Source of the DNA: Candidatus Edwardsiibacteriota bacterium
GTDB taxonomy: Bacteria > Edwardsbacteria > AC1 > EtOH8
Assembly: GCA_025453955.1 (NCBI GenBank)
Contig: JALOPJ010000055.1
Span: 1 to 42,148, forward strand
Length of the DNA: 42,148 bases
Direction: 5' to 3'
Shown here: positions 1-8,052 of the stretch, in pieces
How positions within the stretch are numbered: the stretch's first letter is position 1
Layout: every line of letters starts with the position of its first letter
Notes under the pieces: generated by a model
What the model was told of the DNA's origin: nothing
Database searches by the model: none
What the model saw: only the letters and a program-made list of their open reading frames with translations
Position numbers and translations under genes: made by a program

Positions 1-1
1 C

Positions 2-241
2 GGCATCAAGCACGACTACGGTTTCATCACCCCGCTGGACCTGGGCAAGCGCGCGGTGTTCGAGTACGACTACTATCTCGACCATACCGACCCGGCGCAG
101 ATCGCCGTGATGCGGGACGCCGTGATGGCCGCCGGCGCCATGATCGAGGGGTTTTCCGCCGCGCATCCCGGTGTGAAATGGATACGGTACACCCTGTACC
201 AGGGATTCGCGCGCAAGGAACACATCCTGTACATCGACTGA
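2..241 (+). CDS. C-terminal fragment of an unrecognised protein
   Basis: The reading frame is open from the first bases of the window to a TGA at 239-241, so the gene starts upstream of the window. The visible 79 residues are rich in aromatic and charged residues (for example FEYDYYLDHTDP) and end in HILYID. There is no membrane segment or motif that I recognise. A GTG at 56 could act as a start, but nothing before it looks like a ribosome binding site, and the open frame to its left argues for a truncated longer protein. The next gene starts 9 nt downstream, so the two probably share a transcript with the reductase and desaturase that follow. Function unknown. Confidence 0.55.
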   Translation, partial: GIKHDYGFITPLDLGKRAVFEYDYYLDHTDPAQIAVMRDAVMAAGAMIEGFSAAHPGVKWIRYTLYQGFARKEHILYID

Positions 242-250
242 ACGCGCCCG

Positions 251-1465
251 ATGAGGGACGGTGTCCACACCCTCGGCACGCGGAGGGCGGAGCGGAGAAC
301 ACGCTTCCTGGTGACCGGCGCCACCGGGTTCCTGGGAAGCCACCTGTTCATCGCGCTGTGCGAACGGGGCCATCGCGTCACCCTGCTCTGTCGCCCCGGC
401 AAGCACGCGCCGGTCCGTGACCGGGTGAATGAGATCCTTGCATGGTTTGGCAAAACGCCCGCCTGCTACCCGCACTTGGCCGTTGTCGAGGGGCGCATCG
501 AGGTGCCGCGGTTCGGCCTGCCCGATGCGGCATACCGGCGGCTGGCCGCCGGCACCGACGAGATCATCCACTGCGCCGGCAGCACCGATTTCTCCCGGCG
601 CAACCATCCGGCGACCTCGGCCACGAACATCGGCGCCCTGGGCAATGTGCTCGACCTCGCCGCGGCCGGCCGCTGCGTTTTCTTCCACCACATCAGCACC
701 GCCTACGCCGCGGGCGCGTCCCCGGGGCCGTGCCGGGAGCAATTGGTCGATACCGCGACGTTCTGCAACGCCTACGAGGAGACGAAGAACGGCGCCGAGC
801 ACCTGGCGAGTGGGTTCTGCGCGGCCCGCGGCATCCGCCTCTCCATCTATCGGCCGTCGATCGTCTACGGCGACTCGCGGACCGGGCGCAGCCGCAAGTT
901 CAACGCGCTCTACTTCCCGGTGAAGACCATCATCTTCCTGCGCGACGTCCTGGCCGGCGACATCCGGGACAACGGGGGCGCCCGGGCCCGGGCCATGGGC
1001 GTCCGGGTCGCGGCCGACGGCCGGGTGCACCTGCCGATCCGCCTGCCGGTGCGGCCCGGCGGCACCATCAACCTGATCCCGGTCGACTTCTTCACGGCCG
1101 CCGTCATGGCCCTGGTCGAGGAGGACCTGGCGGGCGGCATCCATCACATCGTCAATCACCGCCCCAACACCCTGGACGACCTCGTCGAGTACACCAACCG
1201 CTTCGCCGGCATCGCCGGTCCGACGGTGGCGAACGAGCGCGCGCTGGCGGCCGGCGGCAGGAACCCGCTGGAGCAGCTGTTCGAGTCGTACATCGCGATG
1301 TACCTGCCGTACCTCAGCGACCTGCGGCGGTTCTCGACGGAGCATACCGCCGCCATCCTCGACAAACGGTCCGTGGCCTGCCCCGCCTTCACCTACGAGG
1401 TTTTCCGGCGGTGCATCGAGTATGCCCTGGCCGTCGATTGGGGGAAGAACCTGACGGCAGCATGA
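251..1465 (+). CDS. Extended SDR / NAD-dependent epimerase-thioester reductase-like protein
   Basis: This 404-residue protein has an N-terminal Rossmann nucleotide-binding motif TGATGFLG at residues 22-29. A catalytic-type HHIST stretch lies near residues 146-150 and the YxxxK pair at Y175/K179 (YEETK). These mark the extended short-chain dehydrogenase family, closest in style to the NAD_binding_4 (male sterility / thioester reductase) and epimerase groups that reduce acyl thioesters or modify sugar and lipid intermediates. The substrate cannot be read from the sequence. It lies 115 nt upstream of a CrtI-like desaturase, so a role in making or finishing a lipid or isoprenoid product is plausible but inferred. 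The first Met gives a 17-residue lead before the Rossmann strand. No strong ribosome binding site is visible. Confidence 0.8.
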   Translation: MRDGVHTLGTRRAERRTRFLVTGATGFLGSHLFIALCERGHRVTLLCRPGKHAPVRDRVNEILAWFGKTPACYPHLAVVEGRIEVPRFGLPDAAYRRLAAGTDEIIHCAGSTDFSRRNHPATSATNIGALGNVLDLAAAGRCVFFHHISTAYAAGASPGPCREQLVDTATFCNAYEETKNGAEHLASGFCAARGIRLSIYRPSIVYGDSRTGRSRKFNALYFPVKTIIFLRDVLAGDIRDNGGARARAMGVRVAADGRVHLPIRLPVRPGGTINLIPVDFFTAAVMALVEEDLAGGIHHIVNHRPNTLDDLVEYTNRFAGIAGPTVANERALAAGGRNPLEQLFESYIAMYLPYLSDLRRFSTEHTAAILDKRSVACPAFTYEVFRRCIEYALAVDWGKNLTAA

Positions 1466-1580
1466 GTTGATCGCGGGCATCCCGGCTGGGTTCTCCGCAT
1501 CGGTGTCTACGCATCCGGTCATTTCGCGATCAAGGCCGGGGCTGCGACTCGTCTTAAAGCAATCAAGCCAAAGGACCACG

Positions 1581-3065
1581 ATGAACAAGAAGATCGTCAT
1601 CATCGGCGCCGGGCCCGGCGGGCTGACCGCCGGCATGCTGCTGGCCCACCGCGGTTTCCAGGTCGACATCTACGAGAAGGACGCCCGCGTCGGCGGCCGC
1701 AACGCCGCCATCAAACTGGGCGACTACACCTTCGACACCGGCCCCACCTTCCTGATGCTGCTGGAGACGCTGGAGCAGACCTTCCGCGACGCCGGCCGCG
1801 ACATGAACAAGCTGCTCGACCTGCGGCGGCTGGAGCCGATGTACCGCCTGCGGTTCCACGGCAGCGGCGACTTCTTCCCGGTCAGCGACGAACGCAAGAT
1901 GGTCGAGGAGGTCGAGCGCGCCTTCCCGGGCGACGGCAAGAACTACCTGCGGTTCCGCGAGCAGGAGGGCAGGAAGTTCCAGCGGGTCTACCCCTGCCTG
2001 AAAGTGCCCTACGACAGCCTGCTCTCCTACCTCAAGCCCCGCTTCCTGAAGGCGATCCCTCGGCTCGACCCCTTCGCCTCGGTCTACGGCCGGCTGGCGT
2101 CGTACTTCACGCACGACGACCTGCGCATCGCCATGACCTTCCAGGCCAAGTACCTGGGGATGTCGCCCTGGGAGTGTCCGGCCACCTTCACCATCCTCTC
2201 GGTGATCGAGCACACCTACGGCATCTACCATCCGATCGGTGGCCTCAACCGGATATCGGAGGTGATGGCCGACTGCATCGCCCAGGACGGCGGGAAGGTC
2301 CATTTGAACGCGCCAGTCAGGCAATTGATCGTCAAGGATCGCGTCGCCACCGGCGTGCTGCTGGAGAACGGCGAAACGGTCGAGGCCGACGCGGTGATCG
2401 TCAACCCGGACTTCGCCTGGGCCATGAGCCACATCGTCAAGCCGGAGGACCGCAGGAAATACACCGACGCCAAACTGAAAAGGATGGACTATTCGTGTTC
2501 CACCTTCATGCTCTACCTCGGCGTCGACAAGAAATACGACATCCCCCACCACAACATCATCTTCGCCCGGAGCTACCGGGACAACGTGGACACCATCGTC
2601 AGGACCAAGACCCTGCCCGCCGATCCGTCGGTCTACATCCAGAACGCCAGCATCACCGATCCCACCCTGGCGCCCGCCGGCAAGTCGGCGATCTACGTCC
2701 TGGTGCCAATCGCCAACCAGACCTCGGGGATAGATTGGAATAAGGAAAAGAAGGCCTTCCGCGACCTGGTGATCCGGACCATCGTCGAGAAGACGGAGCT
2801 GAAGGACCTGGAACAACACATCGAGGTCGAGCAGGTGATCACGCCGGCCGACTGGCAGCGCGACTACCACATCTACCACGGCGCCACCTTCAACCTCAGC
2901 CACAAGATCTCGCAGATGCTCTCGTTCCGGCCCCACAACCGGTTCGAGGAGTTCGGCAACTGCTACCTGGTGGGCGGCGGCACCCACCCCGGCTCCGGCC
3001 TGCCGACCATCTACCAGTCGGGCCGGATCGCGGCGGGGATGATCAGCGGCCGGCCCGTGGACTGA
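1581..3065 (+). CDS. CrtI-family FAD-dependent phytoene desaturase-like oxidoreductase
   Basis: The 494-residue protein starts with the dinucleotide-binding motif GAGPGG (G9, G11, G14) right after the first beta strand. It ends with the family's C-terminal FAD signature, VGGGTHPGSGLPTIYQSG. That pairing and the length fit phytoene desaturase/dehydrogenase (CrtI) and its relatives, which desaturate, isomerise or saturate carotenoid-type polyenes at the membrane using FAD. I chose ATG 1581 because AAGGA at 1571-1575 is well placed and the Rossmann strand follows at once. The frame is open further upstream, but that stretch has no family character. No phytoene synthase is in view, so the exact substrate is open and I give no gene symbol. 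The stop overlaps the next start as TGATG. Confidence 0.85.
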   Translation: MNKKIVIIGAGPGGLTAGMLLAHRGFQVDIYEKDARVGGRNAAIKLGDYTFDTGPTFLMLLETLEQTFRDAGRDMNKLLDLRRLEPMYRLRFHGSGDFFPVSDERKMVEEVERAFPGDGKNYLRFREQEGRKFQRVYPCLKVPYDSLLSYLKPRFLKAIPRLDPFASVYGRLASYFTHDDLRIAMTFQAKYLGMSPWECPATFTILSVIEHTYGIYHPIGGLNRISEVMADCIAQDGGKVHLNAPVRQLIVKDRVATGVLLENGETVEADAVIVNPDFAWAMSHIVKPEDRRKYTDAKLKRMDYSCSTFMLYLGVDKKYDIPHHNIIFARSYRDNVDTIVRTKTLPADPSVYIQNASITDPTLAPAGKSAIYVLVPIANQTSGIDWNKEKKAFRDLVIRTIVEKTELKDLEQHIEVEQVITPADWQRDYHIYHGATFNLSHKISQMLSFRPHNRFEEFGNCYLVGGGTHPGSGLPTIYQSGRIAAGMISGRPVD

Positions 3066-4504
3066 TGGCCGGCCCCCGCCGGGCCGCGCAGCGGCTGTGG
3101 TTGGCCCTGCCGGACGGCGGCGGCGCTCCGCGCTACCTGCCGCTCGACATCGAGCTGCGAGCGGCCGACCTGCTGACGGTGGCCGGCCGCTGGGACCGCG
3201 TCGACGCTTGCTACCGGAGGTTCCTCGACCTGCTGGCCGGGGACGGTTTCCCGCGCGAACGGGCGCGCGTCGAGTCGTTCTACGGGATGTTCCTGGAGAC
3301 GCGGGGCGACCACCCCGGGGCGCTGCGTCACTCCGCTGCGGCCGTCACTCTCTACCAACAACTCGGCGATGACGCCGGGCTGGCCTACGCGCTTGGCAAC
3401 ACCGGCGCGGTCTATCTGGAGCTGAGCCGCTTCGCCGAGGCCCAGGACTGCTTCGAACGCCAGCGCGACCTCTGCAGCCGCGCCGGGGATGAGATCGGTC
3501 TGTCACGGGCGTATGGCAACAACGGCATCGTCTGCACCGACACCGGCCGCTACGACGAGGCCCTGGAGCACCTGGGGAGGCAGCGTGAGCTGTGCGAACG
3601 GCTGGGTGACAAACGCGGGCTGGCTCGGGCCGAGGGCAACATCGGCCTGGTATGCTGGCACCGAGAGGACTACCGGCGGGCCCGCGAGCAATTCGAGCTG
3701 ACGATGCGCCTGGCCCGCGAGGTGGGCGACGTGCGGATGATGGCCATTACCGTCGGCAACATCGGGCTGATCCAGGGCGAGACCGGAGACCTGCAGGGTG
3801 CGATCGACAGCTACCGCCAGCAGCTGGACCTGGCGCTGCGGCTGGGCGAGCGTTCGATGGCGCCGCTGGCTCGCGAGAACATCGCCAACGAGCTCATCCG
3901 GCTGGGGCAATTCACCGAGGCAGCGGCGCTGCTGGACCAGGCCGGGCAGGGACACCGCGCCCAGGGCGACTCCTACGGCGAGGCGCGGGTCATGCGGCTA
4001 CGGGCTGACTGGCACAAAGGGCAGGGCGAGCATGCCGCTGCCGGCCAGGCGATGGAGCGTGCGCTGGCCCTGCTGCGGCCGCTGGGCATCGGTCACGACC
4101 TGGGCGACTTCCTGCTGGACGACGCCGAGATCCTGTCGCTGCTGGGGAAACCGTCAGAGGCGCTGGCCGCTGCTGCCGAGGCCGAAGGCCTGTACCGCGA
4201 ACAGCAGCGCCCCGGACCATTGCTGCTGGCCTGGCTTTGGAGGCTCAAGCTGTCGTTCGAGATCGAACCGGCGCGACGTGCCGACCTCGCCGGGCAGATC
4301 GAAGCCCTGCTGGAACGCGATCCCGACCCGGGGTTCCAGGCACAGGTCCTGTACGAGCTGTGCGCCATGCAGCGAGCGCTGGGAAGACCATGGCGCGAGA
4401 CGCGTGACCGGGCGCTGACGATCTACCGTGATCTCTACGAGGCCGTCTCCAAACACGCATACCGCCGGCGGATCGACATCCTGATGTCAATGAACTCAGA
4501 ATGA
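3065..4504 (+). CDS. Tetratricopeptide repeat protein
   Basis: This is a 479-residue cytoplasmic protein with no signal peptide or membrane segment. From about residue 60 onward it consists of ~40-residue helical-pair repeats with the pattern GNIG-(x)n-G-(x)n-A-(x)n-(R/Q)QL. Clear copies contain ALGNTGAVYLE, AYGNNGIVCTD, AEGNIGLVCW and TVGNIGLIQG. This 'NTGxVY' subtype is the one found in MalT-like and regulatory TPR scaffolds, which bind protein partners. No enzymatic domain is attached. The start ATG overlaps the TGA of the CrtI-like gene (TGATG), suggesting translational coupling with it. The partner is unknown; a scaffold for the preceding enzymes is possible but not shown. Confidence 0.85.
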   Translation: MAGPRRAAQRLWLALPDGGGAPRYLPLDIELRAADLLTVAGRWDRVDACYRRFLDLLAGDGFPRERARVESFYGMFLETRGDHPGALRHSAAAVTLYQQLGDDAGLAYALGNTGAVYLELSRFAEAQDCFERQRDLCSRAGDEIGLSRAYGNNGIVCTDTGRYDEALEHLGRQRELCERLGDKRGLARAEGNIGLVCWHREDYRRAREQFELTMRLAREVGDVRMMAITVGNIGLIQGETGDLQGAIDSYRQQLDLALRLGERSMAPLARENIANELIRLGQFTEAAALLDQAGQGHRAQGDSYGEARVMRLRADWHKGQGEHAAAGQAMERALALLRPLGIGHDLGDFLLDDAEILSLLGKPSEALAAAAEAEGLYREQQRPGPLLLAWLWRLKLSFEIEPARRADLAGQIEALLERDPDPGFQAQVLYELCAMQRALGRPWRETRDRALTIYRDLYEAVSKHAYRRRIDILMSMNSE

Positions 4505-4523
4505 ATCAATGGAGGACTCGACC

Positions 4524-5594
4524 ATGAATATCAAACAGACCCTGCTGCCGCAGGACCAGCTCAAGCCGCTCTACGCCGACCCGCTGAAACTGGTGTTCGG
4601 CCGCCAGTTCACCGACCACATGTTCACCATGTGGTGGGACAAGGCGCGCGGCTGGCACGATCCCGAGATCAGGCCCTACGGCCCGCTGCCGCTGGACCCG
4701 GCCGCCATGGTGCTGCACTACGGCCAGGAGGTGTTCGAGGGCATGAAGGCCTACCAGTCGGCGGCGGGCGGGGTGCTGCTGTTCCGCCCCGACGAGAACG
4801 CCCGCCGCTTCAACAGTTCGCTGCGCCGGATCTGCATGCCCGAGGTGCCGGCCGAGGACTTCATCCAGGCGGTGTCCGAGCTGGTCAAGCTGGAGCGGCG
4901 CTGGATCCCCACGGCAGAGGGCTGCTCGCTCTACATCCGGCCGGCGGCCATCGGCACCGAGGCCGCGCTGGGCGTGCGGCCGGCCGAGCAGTACCTGTTC
5001 TTCGTGATCCTCTCGCCGGTCGGTCCCTACTTCCCCGAGGGCTTCAACCCGGTGGGGCTGTGGGTCAGCGATAACTACGTGCGGGCCGCGCTGGGCGGCA
5101 CCGGCGAGGCCAAGACCGGCGGCAACTACGCGGCCTCCCTGTTCGCCTCGCAGCAGGCCAAGGAGCGCGGCTACAGCCAGGTGCTGTGGCTGGACGCCAA
5201 GGAGCACCGCTACATCGAGGAGGTCGGCGCGATGAACATCTTCTTCGTGATCGACGACGTGCTGGTGACGCCGCCGCTGTCGGGCAGCATCCTCAACGGC
5301 GTCACCCGGCGCTCGGTGCTGAAGCTGGCCGACGACGTCGGCATCCGCGCCGAGCAGCGCCAGATCTCGATCGACGAGGTGCTGGACGGCATCACCCACC
5401 GCAACCTGACCGAGTGCTTCGGGGCCGGCACCGCCGCGGTGATCAGCCCGGTGGGGAAGATCAGCTACAAGGGCCAGGAGTACGTCATCGGCTCCGAGGC
5501 CGGTCCGTGGTCCACCAAGCTCTACCAGACGCTGACCGGCATCCAGACCGGCCGGCTGCCCGACACGCACAACTGGGTCCACACGATCAAGTAG
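4524..5594 (+). CDS. ilvE: Branched-chain amino acid aminotransferase
   Basis: This PLP enzyme transfers the amino group between leucine, isoleucine or valine and 2-oxoglutarate in the cytoplasm, the last step of branched-chain amino acid synthesis and the first of breakdown. The 356-residue length and sequence fit the larger, mitochondrial-like BCAT class. Markers include HYGQEVFEGMKAY near residue 70, the PLP lysine K197 in EAKTGGNYAAS, the VLWLD...EEVGAMNIFFV block around 215-235, and the phosphate-binding SGSILNGVTRRSVL loop. ATG 4524 is preferred over ATG 4509 because GGAGG at 4511-4515 sits 8 nt before it, inside the longer version. No other ilv or leu genes are nearby. The fold and length look intact. 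Confidence 0.95.
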   Translation: MNIKQTLLPQDQLKPLYADPLKLVFGRQFTDHMFTMWWDKARGWHDPEIRPYGPLPLDPAAMVLHYGQEVFEGMKAYQSAAGGVLLFRPDENARRFNSSLRRICMPEVPAEDFIQAVSELVKLERRWIPTAEGCSLYIRPAAIGTEAALGVRPAEQYLFFVILSPVGPYFPEGFNPVGLWVSDNYVRAALGGTGEAKTGGNYAASLFASQQAKERGYSQVLWLDAKEHRYIEEVGAMNIFFVIDDVLVTPPLSGSILNGVTRRSVLKLADDVGIRAEQRQISIDEVLDGITHRNLTECFGAGTAAVISPVGKISYKGQEYVIGSEAGPWSTKLYQTLTGIQTGRLPDTHNWVHTIK

Positions 5595-5657
5595 CACTTC
5601 CGGCCCCGCCCTCTCCGCACCAGAACGCGGCGCCGGGCCGGACCAACGGAGGGAACC

Positions 5658-5906
5658 ATGCCCGAACCGATCATCGAGGAGATCAAGGTAACCGGCGAGC
5701 AGCTGCTGGCCAAGGTCCGGGAGCTGATCCGGGAAGGCAACATCCGGCGCATCACCATCGCCGACAAGGACGGCAAGGTGCTGATGACGCTGCCGCTGAC
5801 CATCGGCGTGGTGGGCGCGATCCTGGCCCCGTCGCTGGCGGCGATCGGCGCCATCGCCGCGCTGGTCGCCGAATGCACCGTCAAGGTGGAGCGCGAGACG
5901 CAGTAG
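5658..5906 (+). CDS. DUF4342 domain protein
   Basis: This 82-residue protein matches the DUF4342 pattern. It has an N-terminal helix of the EEIKVTGEQLLAKVRELIREG type, a short beta pair (RRITIADKDGKVLMTLPLT), and a hydrophobic Ala/Gly/Ile-rich segment at about residues 50-70 that could insert in a membrane, then a charged tail. The family is small, common in Gram-positive bacteria and many uncultured lineages, and has no established function. A GGAGGG box at 5648-5653 lies 4 nt before the ATG. It is followed after one base by the repair glycosylase gene, so the two may be cotranscribed. Confidence 0.8.
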   Translation: MPEPIIEEIKVTGEQLLAKVRELIREGNIRRITIADKDGKVLMTLPLTIGVVGAILAPSLAAIGAIAALVAECTVKVERETQ

Positions 5907-5907
5907 C

Positions 5908-6339
5908 GTGCGGCTCTGGTCGCTGCATCCGAGATACCTCGACGCGCGGGGGCTGGTCGCGCTGTGGCGCGAGGCCCTGCTGGCCCAGGCCGTGCTGCGC
6001 GGCCGGACCAAGGGCTACCGGCACCATCCGCAGCTGGGGCGGTTCCGGGCGCAGCGCGACCCGGCCGCGGCCATCGGCGGGTATTTGCGGACCGTTTCCG
6101 ACGAGGCCGCCGCGCGCGGATACCGCTTCGACCGGTCGAAGATCTCCCGGGCCGGGAAGGGGATCCGGATGCGGACGACCCGCGGCCAGCTGGCCTACGA
6201 GTTCCGCCACTTGTTGGGAAAACTGCGGCTGCGCGACCCCGCACGCCACCGATCGCTGCGTGCGATAGAACGGATCGTCCCGAATCCATTGTTCACGGCC
6301 GTCCCCGGCCCGGTCGAACCGTGGGAACGGCCCATCTGA
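5908..6339 (+). CDS. Pyrimidine dimer DNA glycosylase (Pyr_excise family)
   Basis: The 143-residue protein has the hallmark start of the Pyr_excise / T4 endonuclease V family: MRLWSLHPRYLDARGLVALW, then WREALLAQAVLRG and KGYRHHPQL. Members cut the N-glycosidic bond at UV-induced pyrimidine dimers and nick the abasic site; in T4 the N-terminal Thr amine is the nucleophile. Here the residue after the initiator is Arg, as in the cellular DUF-type branch, so the chemistry may differ and activity is inferred from the family. The start is GTG at 5908, one base after the DUF4342 stop, with no clear Shine-Dalgarno. The next gene encodes a DUF523/DUF1722 protein, a family often found with photolyase, so this looks like a small UV-repair cluster. 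Confidence 0.8.
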   Translation: MRLWSLHPRYLDARGLVALWREALLAQAVLRGRTKGYRHHPQLGRFRAQRDPAAAIGGYLRTVSDEAAARGYRFDRSKISRAGKGIRMRTTRGQLAYEFRHLLGKLRLRDPARHRSLRAIERIVPNPLFTAVPGPVEPWERPI

Positions 6340-6349
6340 CGACGATTCA

Positions 6350-6375
6350 TGGATTCCCCTATTCACGGGAATGAC
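6350..6375. repeat. REP-like palindrome between two genes
   Basis: A short imperfect palindrome with arms ATTCCC (6353-6358) and GGGAAT (6367-6372) followed by GAC. It has the look of the dispersed 'ATTCCC...GGGAATGAC' intergenic palindromes seen in many bacterial genomes. Reading through it creates a false N-terminal extension (MDSPIHGND) on the next gene. Confidence 0.6.
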
Positions 6376-6390
6376 GATAGAGAGCAACCA

Positions 6391-7365
6391 GTGCGCAGCT
6401 TCCCCCGCCCGGTCGTCGCCGCCAGCAAGTGCCTGGGGTTCGCGGCCTGCCGCTACGACGGGCAGACCATCGATTGCCCCACGGTGCGTCTGCTGCAGGG
6501 CCTGGTCGACTTCCGGCCCGTCTGCCCGGAAGTGGCAATCGGGCTGGGCGTGCCGCGCGAGCCGATCCGGGTCATCGAGTCCGGCGGCGAACGCCGCCTG
6601 TACCAGCCGGCCACCGGCCGCGACCTGACCGCGGACATGGCGGCGTTCGCATCCCGTCACCTCGGCACGCTGGGCGACGCCGACGGCTTCATCCTCAAGT
6701 CACACTCGCCGTCCTGCGGCGTCAAGGACGTCAAGGCCTATCCCGGCACGGATCCCCGGCACGCGCCGGTGACGGGTAAGAGCGCCGGGTTCTTCGGCGG
6801 CGCGGTGCTGGAGCGGTTCCCCCACCTGGCGGTCGAGGACGACGGGCGGCTGGAGAACTACCAGGTACGGGAGCATTTCTACACCCGCCTCTACGCCGTG
6901 GCCGATTTCCGGCAGGTCCGCGCCAGCGGCGAGATGCGGAAGCTGGTCGATTTCCAGTCGCGCCACAAGCTGCTGCTGATGGCCTGCAGCCAGAAGGAGA
7001 TGCACGCGCTGGGCCGGATCACCGCCAACGGGGAGCGCCGGCCCTGGGACGAGCTGACCGCGGAGTACGGCGCGCACCTGGGGGCGGCGCTGTCGCGCCT
7101 GCCCCGGGCCGCGGCCAACGTCAACGTGCTGCAGCACGCGCTGGGGTACTTCAAGGACGGGCTCTCTCCGGCCGAGAAGGAGTTCTTCCTGGACGAGCTG
7201 GTGCGCTACCGCCGGGGCAAGGTCCCGCTGGGCGCGGTCGTCGCCGTGATGCGCTCGTGGGTCGCACGATTCGGCGACGACTACCTGCGCATCCAGTCGT
7301 ACTTCCAGCCGTACCCGGAGGAGTTGTCGTCGGTCAGCGACTCGGGCCAGGGCCGCGAGCTCTGA
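6391..7365 (+). CDS. DUF523 and DUF1722 (YbgA-like) domain protein
   Basis: This is a two-domain protein of 324 residues. The N-terminal DUF523 part carries SKCLGFAACRYDG, VCPEVAIGLGVPREPIR and the KSHSPSCGVKD block, with several conserved Cys residues that suggest a metal or cluster site. The C-terminal DUF1722/YbgA part contains FQSRHKLLLMACS and the ALGYFKDGLS helix. The fused form is widespread, and YbgA genes often sit beside DNA photolyase (phr). No biochemical function is settled. Its position after a pyrimidine dimer glycosylase supports a link to UV response. I place the start at GTG 6391; the upstream ATG 6349 lies in a REP-like palindrome. The stop overlaps the next start (TGATG). 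Confidence 0.85.
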   Translation: MRSFPRPVVAASKCLGFAACRYDGQTIDCPTVRLLQGLVDFRPVCPEVAIGLGVPREPIRVIESGGERRLYQPATGRDLTADMAAFASRHLGTLGDADGFILKSHSPSCGVKDVKAYPGTDPRHAPVTGKSAGFFGGAVLERFPHLAVEDDGRLENYQVREHFYTRLYAVADFRQVRASGEMRKLVDFQSRHKLLLMACSQKEMHALGRITANGERRPWDELTAEYGAHLGAALSRLPRAAANVNVLQHALGYFKDGLSPAEKEFFLDELVRYRRGKVPLGAVVAVMRSWVARFGDDYLRIQSYFQPYPEELSSVSDSGQGREL

Positions 7366-7970
7366 TGCTGATCGCGTTCAACAAGCCCTACGGGGTGCTG
7401 TCGCAATTCACCAGGCCGACCGATGCCGGACGACCCGTCCCCACGGCGCATCGCACCTTGTCGCAGTTCGGGTTCCCCCGGGGCGTCTACCCGGTCGGCC
7501 GGCTGGACGCCGACAGCGAGGGTTTGCTGCTGCTGAGCGACGAACCGGGGTTGAACTCGAAGCTGCTCGACCCGGTCCGCGGGCATGCCCGCGCCTACTG
7601 GGCGCAGGTGGAGGACGTCCCCGGGCGCGCGGACCTCGACCGATTGGAACGCGGGACCGTCATCGGCGGCCGCCGGACCCTCCCGGCGCGGGCGCGCCTG
7701 CTCGACCCCCAGCCTGACCTGCCGGACCGGGTGCCGCCCATCCGCGTCCGCACGGCCATCCCCACCTGCTGGATCGAGCTGGTGCTCACCGAGGGCAGGA
7801 ACCGACAGGTGCGGCGGATGACCGCGGCCGTCGGGTTCCCCACCCTGCGGCTGGTCCGGGTGCGGATCGGCGCGTTCGCCCTGGCGGGGGTCGCCCCCGG
7901 CGAGTGGCGAGTGCTGGGTCAGCGCGACCGGCGGCTCGTCATGGACCGGCCGGACCGGAATACCTGTTGA
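7365..7970 (+). CDS. rluE: RsuA/RluE-family 23S rRNA pseudouridine synthase
   Basis: The 201-residue enzyme converts a specific uridine in rRNA to pseudouridine. It begins directly with the catalytic fold (LIAFNKPYGVLSQFT), with no N-terminal S4 domain, as in RluE, which modifies 23S rRNA U2457 in E. coli. The catalytic Asp is D48 in VGRLDADSEGLLLL. The C-terminal family block is EGRNRQVRRMTAAVGFPTLRLVR. Length is usual for RluE. ATG 7365 overlaps the stop of the previous gene. The frame is open further upstream, but that is a shadow of the preceding gene. The RluE assignment against other short RsuA-family members is likely but not certain. Confidence 0.88.
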   Translation: MLIAFNKPYGVLSQFTRPTDAGRPVPTAHRTLSQFGFPRGVYPVGRLDADSEGLLLLSDEPGLNSKLLDPVRGHARAYWAQVEDVPGRADLDRLERGTVIGGRRTLPARARLLDPQPDLPDRVPPIRVRTAIPTCWIELVLTEGRNRQVRRMTAAVGFPTLRLVRVRIGAFALAGVAPGEWRVLGQRDRRLVMDRPDRNTC

Positions 7971-7995
7971 CTTCTCCCGGCGTCTCGGGTACAGT
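7967..7995 (+). promoter_or_regulatory. Sigma-70-type promoter for the phosphodiesterase gene
   Basis: TTGACT at 7967-7972 (5 of 6 consensus) and TACAGT at 7990-7995 (4 of 6) are separated by exactly 17 bp. The -35 box overlaps the rluE stop codon. Transcription would start near 8002, about 50 nt before the ATG at 8053. Confidence 0.6.
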
Positions 7996-8052
7996 ATCGT
8001 CATCCCGCCCCAGGACCACACCGCCACGCAACAGATACAACGGGGGTGCCGT

